Assembly: GCA_963711215.1 (NCBI GenBank)
Contig: CAVQDH010000002.1
Coordinates: 1-64,000, forward strand
Source: WHUA01 sp963711215
GTDB taxonomy: Bacteria; Pseudomonadota; Alphaproteobacteria; UBA8366
DNA length: 64,000 nt
Reading direction: 5' to 3'
This document shows positions 27,403 to 35,610 of this stretch, one piece after another. Position 1 is the first letter of the stretch; every line of letters begins with the position of its first letter. A program made the translations under genes and the position numbers. Below the pieces are notes generated by a model that was not told where the DNA came from, did not search any database, and worked only from the letters and a program-made list of their open reading frames with translations.

Positions 27403-27442
27403 AATGCGCCGTCGGAAGATTCTACGGCGGCGCATTTCTTTT
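27403..27442. terminator. Terminator between convergent asd and pdxY
   Basis: AATGCGCCG and CGGCGCATT form a perfect 9-bp stem followed on the + strand by TTCTTTT, so it should terminate asd. On the minus strand the A-rich flank is short, so it serves pdxY less well. Confidence 0.7.
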
Positions 27443-27447
27443 GGCTT

Positions 27448-27538
27448 ATTAATATGCGCACATATTATAATGGCAGGCCGCACCGGTGCTTCCTTCCGCC
27501 AAACTATATAATAAGCGCGCATGTTACATATGCAGGCC
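27448..27538. repeat. Two imperfect AT-rich direct repeats with inverted-repeat core
   Basis: An AT-rich patch in otherwise GC-rich sequence. Copy 1 (27448-27479) and copy 2 (27506-27538) share the pattern ATxATA, GCGC, CAT, then ATG and a common CAGGCC end. Copy 1 contains the inverted repeat TAATATG-CGCA-CATATTA, and each copy includes TATAAT (27466-27471 and 27507-27512). It lies in the convergent gap beyond asd and pdxY. Role unknown. Confidence 0.4.
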
Positions 27539-27545
27539 AGAGGCC

Positions 27546-28382
27546 TCAGCCGATGGGTTCCGCCGGATAGAGCCGGGGCGGATTGATGAGCCTGTCCTGG
27601 GCGGCGATCAGCGGCAGGTCCAGCGCGCGGCCTGAGGTATCCGCCGCGAGCACGCCCTGCACTGCGGAGACGGCGCGGGCCAGCGCGTCCGGCAAGGCCG
27701 CCTTTCGCAGCAATTGGCCCAACAGAAGGGCCGCGAAGAGATCCCCGGCGCCATAGCCCGGGATCGGAAGCTGCGGCGTGGAGACGCGCCAGGCACCGGC
27801 CGGGTCGACGGCGATCGTCATGGCAGCGCCGCCGTCGAACACGCCGGTGACCACGGCGACGCGCGGGCCCATCGCGCGCAGTGCCCGGGCGGCGGCGAGC
27901 GCGCCCTCGGCCGTCGCCGTCTCGATCCCGGTCAGGCAGCGCGCTTCAAAGGCGTTCGGCGTCACAATGTCGGCCGCAGGGATGCCCCGATCCCGGTAAA
28001 AATCCAGGATCCCCTCCTCGACGTAGCGCCGCCCCTGGTCGCCGATCACCGGGTCGCACAGGTAGAGAACATCCTTGCGGACCGCCCGAATGCGGCCGAC
28101 GGCGTCCGCGACGACGGGGCCGGTCTCCACCTCCCCGAGATAGCCCGAGATCACCGCCTCGCAGCGCGGCCATAACCCGAGCGCTTCGAGCCCCGACAAC
28201 AGCGCCTCGACATCGGCATGCGCGACGATGCGGCCCGTGTGCCGGCCATGCGCGGGATGGTTCGAGAAGACGACCGTGTCGACCCGCCAGACATCGAAGC
28301 CGAGCCGCTGCAGCGGAAAGACGGCGGCGCTGTTGCCGACATGACCGGCGGCGACCGAGGATTGGACGGAGAGAATACCCAT
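27546..28382 (-). CDS. pdxY: Pyridoxal kinase PdxY
   Basis: A 278-residue ribokinase-fold kinase that phosphorylates pyridoxal in the B6 salvage pathway. N-terminal SSVAAGHVGNSAAVFPLQRLG and FSNHPAHG bind pyridoxal; the ATP/anion-hole motif GYGAGDLFAALLLG carries the catalytic Asp; VLYLCDPVIGD and ADIVTPNAFEA complete the pattern. Length and order of motifs match PdxY rather than PdxK/ThiD. It is transcribed away from the CitE-like gene. Confidence 0.92.
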   Translation of the reverse strand: MGILSVQSSVAAGHVGNSAAVFPLQRLGFDVWRVDTVVFSNHPAHGRHTGRIVAHADVEALLSGLEALGLWPRCEAVISGYLGEVETGPVVADAVGRIRAVRKDVLYLCDPVIGDQGRRYVEEGILDFYRDRGIPAADIVTPNAFEARCLTGIETATAEGALAAARALRAMGPRVAVVTGVFDGGAAMTIAVDPAGAWRVSTPQLPIPGYGAGDLFAALLLGQLLRKAALPDALARAVSAVQGVLAADTSGRALDLPLIAAQDRLINPPRLYPAEPIG

Positions 28383-28452
28383 GGCAGCCTCAATCTAGGC
28401 CAATCGCGGGCGCCGCCAAACGGCGAATTCCGCGGCCTGGCGCATCGCACCG

Positions 28453-28480
28453 TTGCGGGCATGGCGCGCCTCGATATAGT
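28453..28480 (+). promoter_or_regulatory. Candidate promoter of the CitE-like gene
   Basis: TTGCGG at 28453-28458 and TATAGT at 28475-28480 with a 16-base spacer, in the 134 bp between divergent pdxY and the CoA lyase gene. The leader to the ATG at 28517 would be about 30 bases. Confidence 0.45.
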
Positions 28481-28516
28481 CCCCCCGAAAGCCAGCAACG
28501 CCGGAGGTTCTTCGCC

Positions 28517-29383
28517 ATGGCCGACACCATCCGTCCCCGCCGCAGCATGCTCTACATGCCCGGGTCGAACGCGCGCGCGATCGAGAAAGGCCGCAGTCTT
28601 GCCGCCGACGCGATCATCTTCGACATCGAGGATGCGGTCGCGGTCGACGCCAAAGCGCTCGCCCGCGACCAGATCACCGCCGCCATCGCCGCCGGCGGCT
28701 ATGGCGGCAAGGAGCTGCTCGTCCGTATCAACGGGCTCGGCAGTGCATGGTTCGACGCCGACATTGCGGCGATCGCGAAATCGGGCGCGCACGGGATCCT
28801 CCTGCCCAAGGTCGAAAGTCCGGAGACGGTAGGCGAAACCGTCCGGCGTCTCGAAAGCGCCGGCGCGCCGCCCGCGATGTCGGTCTGGTGCATGATGGAA
28901 ACGCCGCTCGGCATCCTGCGCTCGGCGGAGATCGCCGCCGCGCCGCGGCTCGCCGGCATGATCATGGGAACCAACGACCTGGCGCTCGAGCTGCGCTGCC
29001 GGCAAACGCCCGACGGTATGCCCTTTCTGACGAGCTTCGGTCTTTGCATCCTTGCCGCCCGGGCGCGCGGGCTCGCCATCATCGATGCGGTCTACAACGA
29101 TCTGTCCGACGACGCCGGCTTCGCGGAAAGCTGCCGGCGCGGACGGATGCTCGGCTTCGACGGCAAATCGCTGATCCATCCGAAGACGATCGATGCAGCG
29201 AACAAGATTTACGGTCCAAGCGAAGAAGAAATCGCCTGGGCGCGAAAGATCAGCGATGCGTTCGACTTGGCGCGCGCGCAAGGAAAAGGCGTCATTACCG
29301 TCGACGGCAAGATGGTCGAAGAGCTTCATGTCCGCGAAGCACAACGGCTGATCGCAATGTCGGGGCGCATGTCCGGCCAATAG
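28517..29383 (+). CDS. HpcH/HpaI aldolase family CoA ester lyase (CitE-like)
   Basis: A 288-residue TIM-barrel lyase of the CitE/malyl-CoA lyase family. GGAGG lies 9 bases before the ATG at 28517. Motifs: RSMLYMPGSNARAIEKG, AIIFDIEDAVA (acidic metal-side residues), LLVRINGLGS, GILLPKVES, METPLGI and GTNDLALEL, then GFDGKSLIHPKTI. Likely acts on malyl-CoA, methylmalyl-CoA or citramalyl-CoA; the family cannot be split further by eye. No malate-CoA ligase or mcl partner is adjacent. Confidence 0.82.
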   Translation: MADTIRPRRSMLYMPGSNARAIEKGRSLAADAIIFDIEDAVAVDAKALARDQITAAIAAGGYGGKELLVRINGLGSAWFDADIAAIAKSGAHGILLPKVESPETVGETVRRLESAGAPPAMSVWCMMETPLGILRSAEIAAAPRLAGMIMGTNDLALELRCRQTPDGMPFLTSFGLCILAARARGLAIIDAVYNDLSDDAGFAESCRRGRMLGFDGKSLIHPKTIDAANKIYGPSEEEIAWARKISDAFDLARAQGKGVITVDGKMVEELHVREAQRLIAMSGRMSGQ

Positions 29384-29487
29384 CGGATCTGCAAAACATA
29401 TAAATCCGGCAGTAAGTCTTTCTCAAAGGGAAGAATTCGAAAACAGAAACAGACAAGTTGGAACGCGTATCCGTATTACTGAAATAC

Positions 29488-29511
29488 AGAATCAATTCAA
29501 CTTATGATTCT
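29488..29511. repeat. Inverted repeat with two GANTC sites
   Basis: AGAATCA and TGATTCT form a perfect 7-bp inverted repeat around ten bases. Each arm contains a GANTC site, the target of the CcrM-type methylase of alphaproteobacteria. No T run follows, so it is a weak terminator candidate for the CitE-like gene at best. The surrounding 29384-29524 is AT-rich and otherwise shows nothing. Confidence 0.35.
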
Positions 29512-29524
29512 TGCCGAATTTTAG

Positions 29525-29553
29525 TTGTGATCTTGCGAAGAGGTTGATATAAG
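29525..29553 (+). promoter_or_regulatory. Candidate promoter of the structured RNA
   Basis: TTGTGA at 29525-29530 and TATAAG at 29548-29553 with a 17-base spacer. The predicted start at about 29558-29560 falls at the first bases of the 10-bp closing stem of the structured element. Confidence 0.5.
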
Positions 29554-29555
29554 AA

Positions 29556-29810
29556 AGGCGTCGGGGCTGTGTTCCGGAGTTGGTGGGACCACCAGATCAC
29601 ATTCGTACCGCGAACGGTACACCCGACGCCTCTCCGAGCCGTGAGGCTCACGGCCGCGAAAGCGGATCCTCCATTCCATCCAAAAACCGGCAGACACCCT
29701 GGCGACGACGCTGCCGGCCGCGGATGGATGGTGCTTCGACCGCAGTGTTGCCACCCGTCGAAGCACGGGCTGACGAACGCATCCGGGCCCATCGCGGCGC
29801 TTGCGCGCCG
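29556..29810 (+). ncRNA. Candidate structured RNA, unknown family
   Basis: No credible protein is encoded here, but the + strand folds strongly. A 10-bp stem (29556-29565 with 29622-29631) closes a compact three-way junction holding hairpin A (29568-29601, with TGTG/CACA and TGGT/ACCA) and hairpin B (GTACCG-CGAA-CGGTAC, 29605-29620). Next come GCCGTGA-GGC-TCACGGC (29638-29654), CCGC-GAAA-GCGG with a GNRA loop (29654-29665), CCGGCAG/CTGCCGG (29687-29717), a 10-bp stem GTGCTTCGAC/GTCGAAGCAC (29731-29766) and CGGCGC-TTGC-GCGCCG (29795-29810). It does not look like RNase P RNA, tmRNA, SRP RNA or a group II intron. The 3' end is not defined; the GNRA loop and the promoter favour the + strand. Confidence 0.45.
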
Positions 29811-30372
29811 ATCCGACCGACCCCACCACTGTCCCCGGCAATCGCCACAGCGTGACAACCGCCGCTCGGACCAGCTTGCGCCGAAGCGCCGCTCGGCCTT
29901 CCTTCCGCCAGCCACAGGGAGGCAACCGGCGAAAGATGGTGGAGCCGCTACCTGGTCCCAGGGCTGACGCCTTACCGGCAACAACCTTTCTGACAATCCA
30001 CTTGCGGCGTCTCGCAACGCAGCCGGCGAACTCAGACGGACCACCGGTACGGCAACAACTCGCGCCGGAAGCCCCGGCTCAATCATCGCCATCCCGTGCG
30101 ATGCTGCTGCCCTAATGCAGCGTTGAAGCCGCTCCGGCAGAAGAACCGCGGTCGCTCGAACGTGTCCGGCGGTCCCTTCGATTTTGCGAAGACGCCCGAA
30201 GGCGTCATCACGCATCATCGCCGGAACCAAACCCAGGCCGGTAGGACCCGAAGGACCCATCCCGACCCCTGACGCCCCCTCTCCGTGTCGCGCCATCCGC
30301 GTACGACCTTCCAGCCTCGCAGACGGACGCCAACAGCATCGAAGGGAACTTCAGCGCTTTCACGTACCGCTG
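29811..30372. other. Non-coding stretch, no supported gene
   Basis: This stretch has no ORF with coding-like codon use or recognisable protein. A 264-codon minus-strand frame (30296 to 29502) is open, but its third positions are not GC-biased like the neighbours and it runs antisense through the folded element. Further small hairpins occur, for example TTGCG-GCGTCT-CGCAA (about 30003-30016) and GACGCC-CGAA-GGCGTC (about 30190-30205), so the RNA could extend into it, or it may be decayed sequence. Confidence 0.5.
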
Positions 30373-30390
30373 GAATGGTCGCCCTCTGCG

Positions 30391-30500
30391 CTAAATAAGT
30401 CCATAATAAAAACTAAATCTTCGCAAAAAAGTTGTGAATAAAAGGCGAAACAAACCACAAAGAATCCACAGTTTATCCACATAGTTTCCCACAGGTGGGA
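30391..30500. promoter_or_regulatory. DnaA-box cluster in AT-rich DNA (origin-like or DnaA-regulated site)
   Basis: An AT-rich run (30391-30445) is followed by DnaA boxes: TTATCCACA (30473-30481, perfect, + strand) and TGTGAATAA (30433-30441, perfect TTATTCACA on the minus strand), with near matches GAATCCACA (30462-30470) and TTTCCCACA (30485-30493). GANTC methylation sites occur at 30462, 30541 and 30604. The layout resembles an origin unwinding region beside DnaA sites, but flanking highly expressed genes on both sides run in the same direction, which is unusual for the chromosomal origin. It could instead be a DnaA-titration or regulatory site upstream of sdh. Confidence 0.45.
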
Positions 30501-30591
30501 TTGTCGAATATTGAGCGAAAATGATTTCAGGGGATTAGCCGATTCAGCTTCGCAGCGGGTCGAATGAACCGTTGGTATCGTCGCTCCGGCG

Positions 30592-30620
30592 TTGACTAGT
30601 TCGGGAATCCGCCCTATTCA
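30592..30620 (+). promoter_or_regulatory. Candidate promoter of sdhCDAB
   Basis: TTGACT at 30592-30597 and TATTCA at 30615-30620 with a 17-base spacer. The -35 is strong, the -10 weak. It would give a leader of about 130 bases before the sdhC ATG. Confidence 0.4.
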
Positions 30621-30758
30621 AATCTCACGCGTCTCGCCGGCCCCAAAACGCGCCGCAACGGGATGCCCGATCCGCAACCTTATCAGTTCGCGCAATCCGC
30701 TAACCGGGATAAACCGCATATTAACGGGCCCTGTTTTTCACGAGACGAGAAGAAACGC

Positions 30759-31157
30759 ATGAGTACCGGAAATCGACCGCTATCGCCGCACCTGCAGATT
30801 TATCGCTGGCAATGGACGATGATGCTTTCGATCACGCACCGGGCGACCGGAATCGCGATGGCCGTCGGTGCGCTCATGCTGGTTTGCTGGTTGCTCGCGG
30901 TGGCCAGCGGTCCCGCTGCCTTTGCGGCGGTGAACGGCTTCCTGGCATCGTGGCTCGGACGGCTGCTGCTGTTCGGCTGGACATGGTCGCTGCTGTATCA
31001 CTTCGCCAACGGCGTTCGTCACCTGTTCTGGGACGTCGGTCTCGGGCTCGAGCTGCCGGCGGCGCAGGCCTCTGGCTACACGGTCGTCGCCGTCTCGCTC
31101 GCGGGGACGCTGGCGGTATGGATCAGCGGCTACATGGCCGCGGGAGCGTTGGGATGA
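30759..31157 (+). CDS. sdhC: Succinate dehydrogenase cytochrome b556 subunit
   Basis: Membrane anchor of complex II, 132 residues, three membrane helices. The N-terminal signature RPLSPHLQIYRWQWTMMLSITHRATG holds the quinone-side Ser and Arg and the conserved start of helix 1; the haem ligand His is in LLYHFANGVRHLFWD. The frame is open upstream to 30663, but MSTGNRPLSPH at 30759 is the usual N terminus. It overlaps sdhD by 4 bases. Confidence 0.93.
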   Translation: MSTGNRPLSPHLQIYRWQWTMMLSITHRATGIAMAVGALMLVCWLLAVASGPAAFAAVNGFLASWLGRLLLFGWTWSLLYHFANGVRHLFWDVGLGLELPAAQASGYTVVAVSLAGTLAVWISGYMAAGALG

Positions 31158-31528
31158 GCATGCGCACGCCAATCGCCCGGGTCAGGGGCTTAGGGTCCGC
31201 CAAGAACGGCACGCACCATTGGTGGATGCAGCGGCTCACCGCCATTGCGCTGGTGCCGCTGACGGTGTGGTTCGTGGTGTCGGTCATCTACCTCACCGGC
31301 GCGGATTACGCCCGGGTCGCTGCGTGGCTGGCCTCCCCGGTCACCGCGATTCTGATGCTGCTGCTGATCGCCGCGACCTTTCATCACCTTCAGCTCGGCC
31401 TGCAGGTGATCATCGAAGATTATGTGCATGGCGAAGCGGCGAAGATCGGCTGCATCATCGGCGTCAAGCTGGCGAGCTTCGCGCTTGCCGTCACCGCGGC
31501 ATTCGCGGTGCTCAAAGTCGCGTTCTGA
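31154..31528 (+). CDS. sdhD: Succinate dehydrogenase membrane anchor subunit
   Basis: Second membrane anchor of complex II, 124 residues with three membrane helices. Family signature: GLGSAKNGTHHWWMQRLTAIAL at the start of helix 1, then HHLQLGLQVIIEDYVH carrying the haem-side His and the Asp-Tyr near the quinone site. ATG overlaps the sdhC stop. sdhA follows after 29 bp. Confidence 0.92.
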   Translation: MSMRTPIARVRGLGSAKNGTHHWWMQRLTAIALVPLTVWFVVSVIYLTGADYARVAAWLASPVTAILMLLLIAATFHHLQLGLQVIIEDYVHGEAAKIGCIIGVKLASFALAVTAAFAVLKVAF

Positions 31529-31557
31529 GCCAGCCAAGCTACGGAGACATAACGGCA

Positions 31558-33345
31558 ATGCCCAATGCATATTCGATCATCGATCATGACTACGACGTGG
31601 TCGTTGTAGGCGCGGGCGGCGCCGGCCTGCGTGCGACCGTAGGGCTCGCCGAAGCCGGGCTCAAGACCGCTTGCATCACCAAGGTGTTCCCGACGCGCAG
31701 CCATACCGTGGCGGCTCAGGGCGGCATATCGGCGGCGCTCGGCAACATGGGGCCGGATGACTGGCGCTGGCACATGTACGACACGGTGAAGGGCTCCGAC
31801 TGGCTCGGCGACCAGGATGCGATTGAATACATGTGCCGCGAGGCGCTTCCGGCGATCGTCGAGCTGGAGCATTACGGCCTTCCGTTCAGCCGCACCGAAG
31901 AGGGCAAGATCTACCAGCGCCCGTTCGGTGGCATGACCACCAATTACGGCGAGGGCACGGCCCAGCGGACCTGCGCGGCGGCGGACCGCACGGGCCATGC
32001 CATGCTGCATACGCTCTATCAGCAGTCGGTGAAGCATCAGGTCGAGTTCTTCATCGAGTATTTCGCCCTCGATCTGATCATGAATAGCGAAGGCGAGGTC
32101 TGCGGCGTTATCGCCTGGAACCTCGATGACGGCACGATCCATCGCTTCCGCGCCAAGATGGTGATCCTGGCGACGGGCGGATATGGCCGCACCTATTTCT
32201 CCTGCACCTCGGCCCATATCTGCACGGGCGACGGCGGCGGCATGATCTTGCGCGCCGGCCTGCCGATGCAGGACATGGAGTTCGTGCAGTTCCATCCGAC
32301 CGGCATTTACGGCGCGGGCTGCCTGATCACCGAGGGCGTGCGCGGCGAGGGCGGTTACGTGACGAATTCCGAAGGCGAGCGGTTCATGGAGCGCTATGCG
32401 CCTTCAGCCAAGGATCTGGCGAGCCGCGACGTCGTCAGCCGGTCCATGACCATCGAGATCCGCGAAGGGCGCGGCGTCGGACCGAAGAAGGACCACATCC
32501 ATCTTCATCTCGAGCATCTCGACCCCGACGTGATCGAGGAGCGGCTGCCGGGCATTTCGGAAACAGCGCGCATCTTTGCGGGCGTCGACGTGACCAAGGA
32601 GCCGATCCCCGTGCTGCCGACCTGCCACTACAACATGGGCGGCGTGCCGGCGAACTATCACGGCGAGGTCGTCACGACGAACGGCGGCAGCACCTCGGCC
32701 ATCCCCGGCTTGATGGCGATCGGCGAGGCGGCTTGCGTCTCGGTGCATGGCGCCAATCGTCTCGGCTCCAACTCGCTGCTCGATCTCGTGGTGTTCGGCC
32801 GTGCGGCGGCGCTGCATTGCGCCGAGGTCGTCGATCCGAACGAAAGCCATAGGCCCATGCCGAAGGATGCCGGCGAAGCGACCCTCGATCGCCTCGACCG
32901 CATCCGCCATGCAAAAGGCGGCACGCCGACGGCCGAGCTGCGCATGGAGATGCAGCGCGTGATGCAGAGCAATTGCGCGGTCTTCCGCACCGGCGAGGTG
33001 CTGAAGGAAGGTGTCGACCTGCTCGAGAAGACATGGCAGCGGCGCGAAGATCTGCACGTGTCCGACCGGTCGATGATCTGGAACTCGGACTTGGTCGAAT
33101 CCCTCGAGCTCGACAATCTCCTGTCCCAGGCGATGGTGACCATGGCGTCGGCGGCGAACCGGCAGGAATCCCGCGGCGCCCACGCGCGCGAGGACTTCCC
33201 CGACCGTGACGACGTGAATTGGATGAAGCATTCCCTCGCCTGGTGCGACGATAAGGGAAAGGTCCGAATCGATTACCGTCCCGTGGTGCTGCAGACACTG
33301 ACCAACGAGGTCCAGTCCTTTCCGCCGAAGGCGCGGGTGTATTGA
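31558..33345 (+). CDS. sdhA: Succinate dehydrogenase flavoprotein subunit
   Basis: Catalytic flavoprotein of complex II, 595 residues; oxidises succinate to fumarate on the inner face of the membrane. FAD-binding VVVVGAGGAGLRATVGLAEAG at the N terminus, covalent FAD His49 in TRSHTVAAQGG, active-site FVQFHPTGIYGAG and TEGVRGEGGY, and SNSLLDLVVFGRAA. C-terminal sequence ends PPKARVY, as in typical bacterial SdhA. Intact frame. Confidence 0.97.
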   Translation: MPNAYSIIDHDYDVVVVGAGGAGLRATVGLAEAGLKTACITKVFPTRSHTVAAQGGISAALGNMGPDDWRWHMYDTVKGSDWLGDQDAIEYMCREALPAIVELEHYGLPFSRTEEGKIYQRPFGGMTTNYGEGTAQRTCAAADRTGHAMLHTLYQQSVKHQVEFFIEYFALDLIMNSEGEVCGVIAWNLDDGTIHRFRAKMVILATGGYGRTYFSCTSAHICTGDGGGMILRAGLPMQDMEFVQFHPTGIYGAGCLITEGVRGEGGYVTNSEGERFMERYAPSAKDLASRDVVSRSMTIEIREGRGVGPKKDHIHLHLEHLDPDVIEERLPGISETARIFAGVDVTKEPIPVLPTCHYNMGGVPANYHGEVVTTNGGSTSAIPGLMAIGEAACVSVHGANRLGSNSLLDLVVFGRAAALHCAEVVDPNESHRPMPKDAGEATLDRLDRIRHAKGGTPTAELRMEMQRVMQSNCAVFRTGEVLKEGVDLLEKTWQRREDLHVSDRSMIWNSDLVESLELDNLLSQAMVTMASAANRQESRGAHAREDFPDRDDVNWMKHSLAWCDDKGKVRIDYRPVVLQTLTNEVQSFPPKARVY

Positions 33346-33404
33346 TCCGCCGCGCGGCGCCCCTTCGCTAGCACCGCTCACGAGCTAGCAAGAAAGACGA
33401 AGAA

Positions 33405-34185
33405 ATGGCTGAATTCTCGCTTCCCGCCAATTCGAAGGTCAAAGAAGGCAAGAAATGGCCCGGCGCCGACGGCGCGAAGCGCGGCAAGACATTCCGGATT
33501 TATCGGTGGAGCCCGGACGACGGCGAGAACCCCCACGTCGACACCTATACCGTCGATCTGGACGATTGCGGCCCGATGGTCCTGGACGCCCTGATCAAGA
33601 TAAAGAACGAAACGGATTCGAGCCTCACCTTCCGGCGGTCCTGCCGCGAAGGCGTCTGCGGCTCCTGCGCCATGAACATCGACGGCACCAACTCGCTCGC
33701 CTGCACGAAATACATCAGCGACATCCGAGGGGTAGATCAACATCTACCCGCTGCCGCATATGCCCGTGGTCAAGGACCTGGTGCCCGATCTCACCACGCC
33801 CTATGCGCAGCTTTCGTCGATCGAGCCGTGGATCAAGACGACTTCGCCCGCGCCCGACCGCGAACGCCTGCAGGCGCCCGAGGACCGGCGCAAGCTGGAC
33901 GGGCTCTATGAGTGCATTCTCTGTTTCTGCTGCACGACGAGCTGCCCGAGCTATTGGTGGAACGGCGAGCGCTATCTCGGTCCGGCAATTCTGCTGCAGG
34001 CCTATCGTTGGATCGCCGACAGCCGCGACGAAGAGACCGGCGACCGCCTCGACCAGCTCGAGGATCCCTTCCGGCTCTACCGTTGCCATACGATCATGAA
34101 CTGCACCAAGACCTGCCCCAAGGGGCTGAACCCGGCGAAGGCGATTGCCGAGATCAAGAAGCTCATGGTGGCGCGGCAGCAATAG
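33405..34185 (+). CDS. sdhB: Succinate dehydrogenase iron-sulfur subunit, with one frame break
   Basis: Electron-transfer subunit of complex II, about 260 residues when repaired. The 2Fe-2S cysteines are Cys80, Cys85 and Cys88 in SCREGVCGSCAMN; the 4Fe-4S motif CILCFCCTTSCP and the 3Fe-4S ligands in CHTIMNCTKTCPKG follow in a second frame. The break is at about 33733-33740, just before INIYPLPHMPVVKDLVPD, and a TAG lies directly at the junction. One extra or two missing bases would explain it; the rest is complete. Confidence 0.93.
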
Positions 34186-34204
34186 CCGGGATCGAACGCG
34201 GCCC

Positions 34205-34738
34205 TTGGGGAACGAAAGCCCTCGTCAAGACTGCATCATTATTTTCGGCGCTGCTGTCCGTCCGGACGGGTCGCCGAGCGGCACGCTCCGGCGCCGCGTC
34301 ACTGCGGCCTTCCAATTCGCCGAGACGGCGGGACCCGCGCACTTTCTCGTCACTGGCGGGATCGGCCGTCATCCGCCGGCCGAAGCTGTGGTGATGCAGC
34401 GGCTTCTCTTGGAGCTCGGCGCGCCGGACGATCGGATACTGATCGAGGACCAGGCGCGTAATACCCGCCAATCCGCCATTCTCTGCACCCGCATGCTGCG
34501 CGCGCGGGGCGATGTCGGCGCCGTCATCGTCTGCACCAGCCGCTATCACATGCGCCGTTGCCGGATGCTGCTTCGCATGAGCGGGATACGCGCCTCGGCC
34601 GGCGTTGCGTCCGAGGATGCCGCCTTTCTCGGCTGGGTGCGCCACGCCTATGCCCGGCTTCGCGAGATGGCCGCGATCCCGGCCGATGCGATACGCTTGG
34701 CTTGGCATCGGCTGCTGGAGAACATGCGCCGATCGTGA
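34205..34738 (+). CDS. YdcF/DUF218 family protein
   Basis: About 177 residues of the DUF218 family (YdcF/SanA), named for ElyC/SanA-type envelope proteins. Motifs are CIIIFGAAVRPDGSPSG, FLVTGGIGRHPP, EDQARNTRQSAI and SRYHMRRC. No signal peptide or membrane anchor is visible, so it is the soluble type. The start is uncertain: TTG codons at 34205 and 34145 are in frame, the latter inside sdhB, and neither has a good ribosome site. Function of the soluble type is unknown. Confidence 0.72.
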   Translation: MGNESPRQDCIIIFGAAVRPDGSPSGTLRRRVTAAFQFAETAGPAHFLVTGGIGRHPPAEAVVMQRLLLELGAPDDRILIEDQARNTRQSAILCTRMLRARGDVGAVIVCTSRYHMRRCRMLLRMSGIRASAGVASEDAAFLGWVRHAYARLREMAAIPADAIRLAWHRLLENMRRS

Positions 34739-34860
34739 GCCAGGGACGGTCAGGCCGTTGCCGGGGAGCGCTGGCCCAACCGCTGCCGTGGAATTGGCCC
34801 TGTCGTGTATCGCGGCGATTCCGCTATATCACGCGGCTTTTTTAGAGACGGGAGCGTGTC

Positions 34861-35493
34861 ATGTACCTGCCGCCGCATTTCGAGGAAACCGACCGCGAGA
34901 TCCTGTATGGGGCGATCCGCGACAATAATTTCGGTCTGCTGATCACGACGGTCGACGGCGCGCCTTTCGCGACCCATCTGCCGTTTCTGCTCGAAGGGGA
35001 CCGGCTCGTCGCCCATATGGCGCGGGCCAATCCGCAGTGGCGCTCCTTCGAACGGGACGAAGAGGCCTTGTGCATCTTCCAGGGCCCGCACGCCTATGTG
35101 TCGCCGCGCTGGTATGAGGCGACGCAACGCGTGCCTACCTGGAACTACGTCGCGGTGCATGTATACGGCAAGCCGCGGATCGTGGACGAGCCGGCCGCGG
35201 TCCGCGCGCAGCAGGCGCGCCTCGTCGCGGCGCATGAGGCCGGCGCGGCGAAGCCATGGTCGATGGATGGTCTGCCGGAGAGCTATGTCACGGGCATGCT
35301 CCGCGCCATCGTCACCTTCGAGCTGCCGATTACGCGCATCCAAGGCAAATTCAAGCTCAGCCAGGACAAGCCGGCCGAGGACCGGGCCGGCGTCATCGCG
35401 GCGCTGGCCGAGAGCCCGCATGAAAGCGACCGGCAAACATCCGCGCTGATGGCGTCCCGCGAAAAAGATCTCACCTCGGAGGAGCCGGCATAG
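34861..35493 (+). CDS. FMN-binding negative transcriptional regulator, PaiB family
   Basis: A 210-residue split-barrel flavin-binding protein of the PaiB family. Signature segments: MYLPPHFEETDREILYGAI, FATHLPFLLEGDRLVAHMARAN, AYVSPRWYEATQRVPTWNY, VHVYGKPR and GKFKLSQDKP. Bacillus PaiB represses sporulation and protease genes, but most proteobacterial members are uncharacterised. A GGGAG ribosome site precedes the ATG. It stands alone in its orientation run. Confidence 0.83.
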   Translation: MYLPPHFEETDREILYGAIRDNNFGLLITTVDGAPFATHLPFLLEGDRLVAHMARANPQWRSFERDEEALCIFQGPHAYVSPRWYEATQRVPTWNYVAVHVYGKPRIVDEPAAVRAQQARLVAAHEAGAAKPWSMDGLPESYVTGMLRAIVTFELPITRIQGKFKLSQDKPAEDRAGVIAALAESPHESDRQTSALMASREKDLTSEEPA

Positions 35494-35610
35494 CGGGATG
35501 CGTGGGACGCCTCCATTTCCGCGGTGGGAGCGGGGCGCTATTCACACCGCATATCCGGGTCTAGACTTGGTGCGCTGGCGGACTCGTCGGATCGAAGCGG
35601 AGTGCGGCGG

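Noticed and set aside
29636..29669. Group II intron domain V
   Set aside because: It begins GAGCCGTG and holds a GAAA loop, but the stem order and closing bases do not fit, and no other intron domains or reverse transcriptase are nearby.
29556..29810. RNase P RNA, tmRNA, SRP RNA or 6S RNA
   Set aside because: None of the hallmark conserved segments of these RNAs is present.
29502..30296. 264-codon open frame on the minus strand in the 1.4 kb gap
   Set aside because: Third positions lack the GC bias of neighbouring genes, no family is recognisable, and it runs antisense through the folded RNA element. Open frames of this length are common in GC-rich DNA.
33730..33745. Programmed frameshift or stop read-through in sdhB
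   Set aside because: No slippery run or stimulatory structure is seen, and similar indels occur in nine other genes, so an error is the simpler reading.
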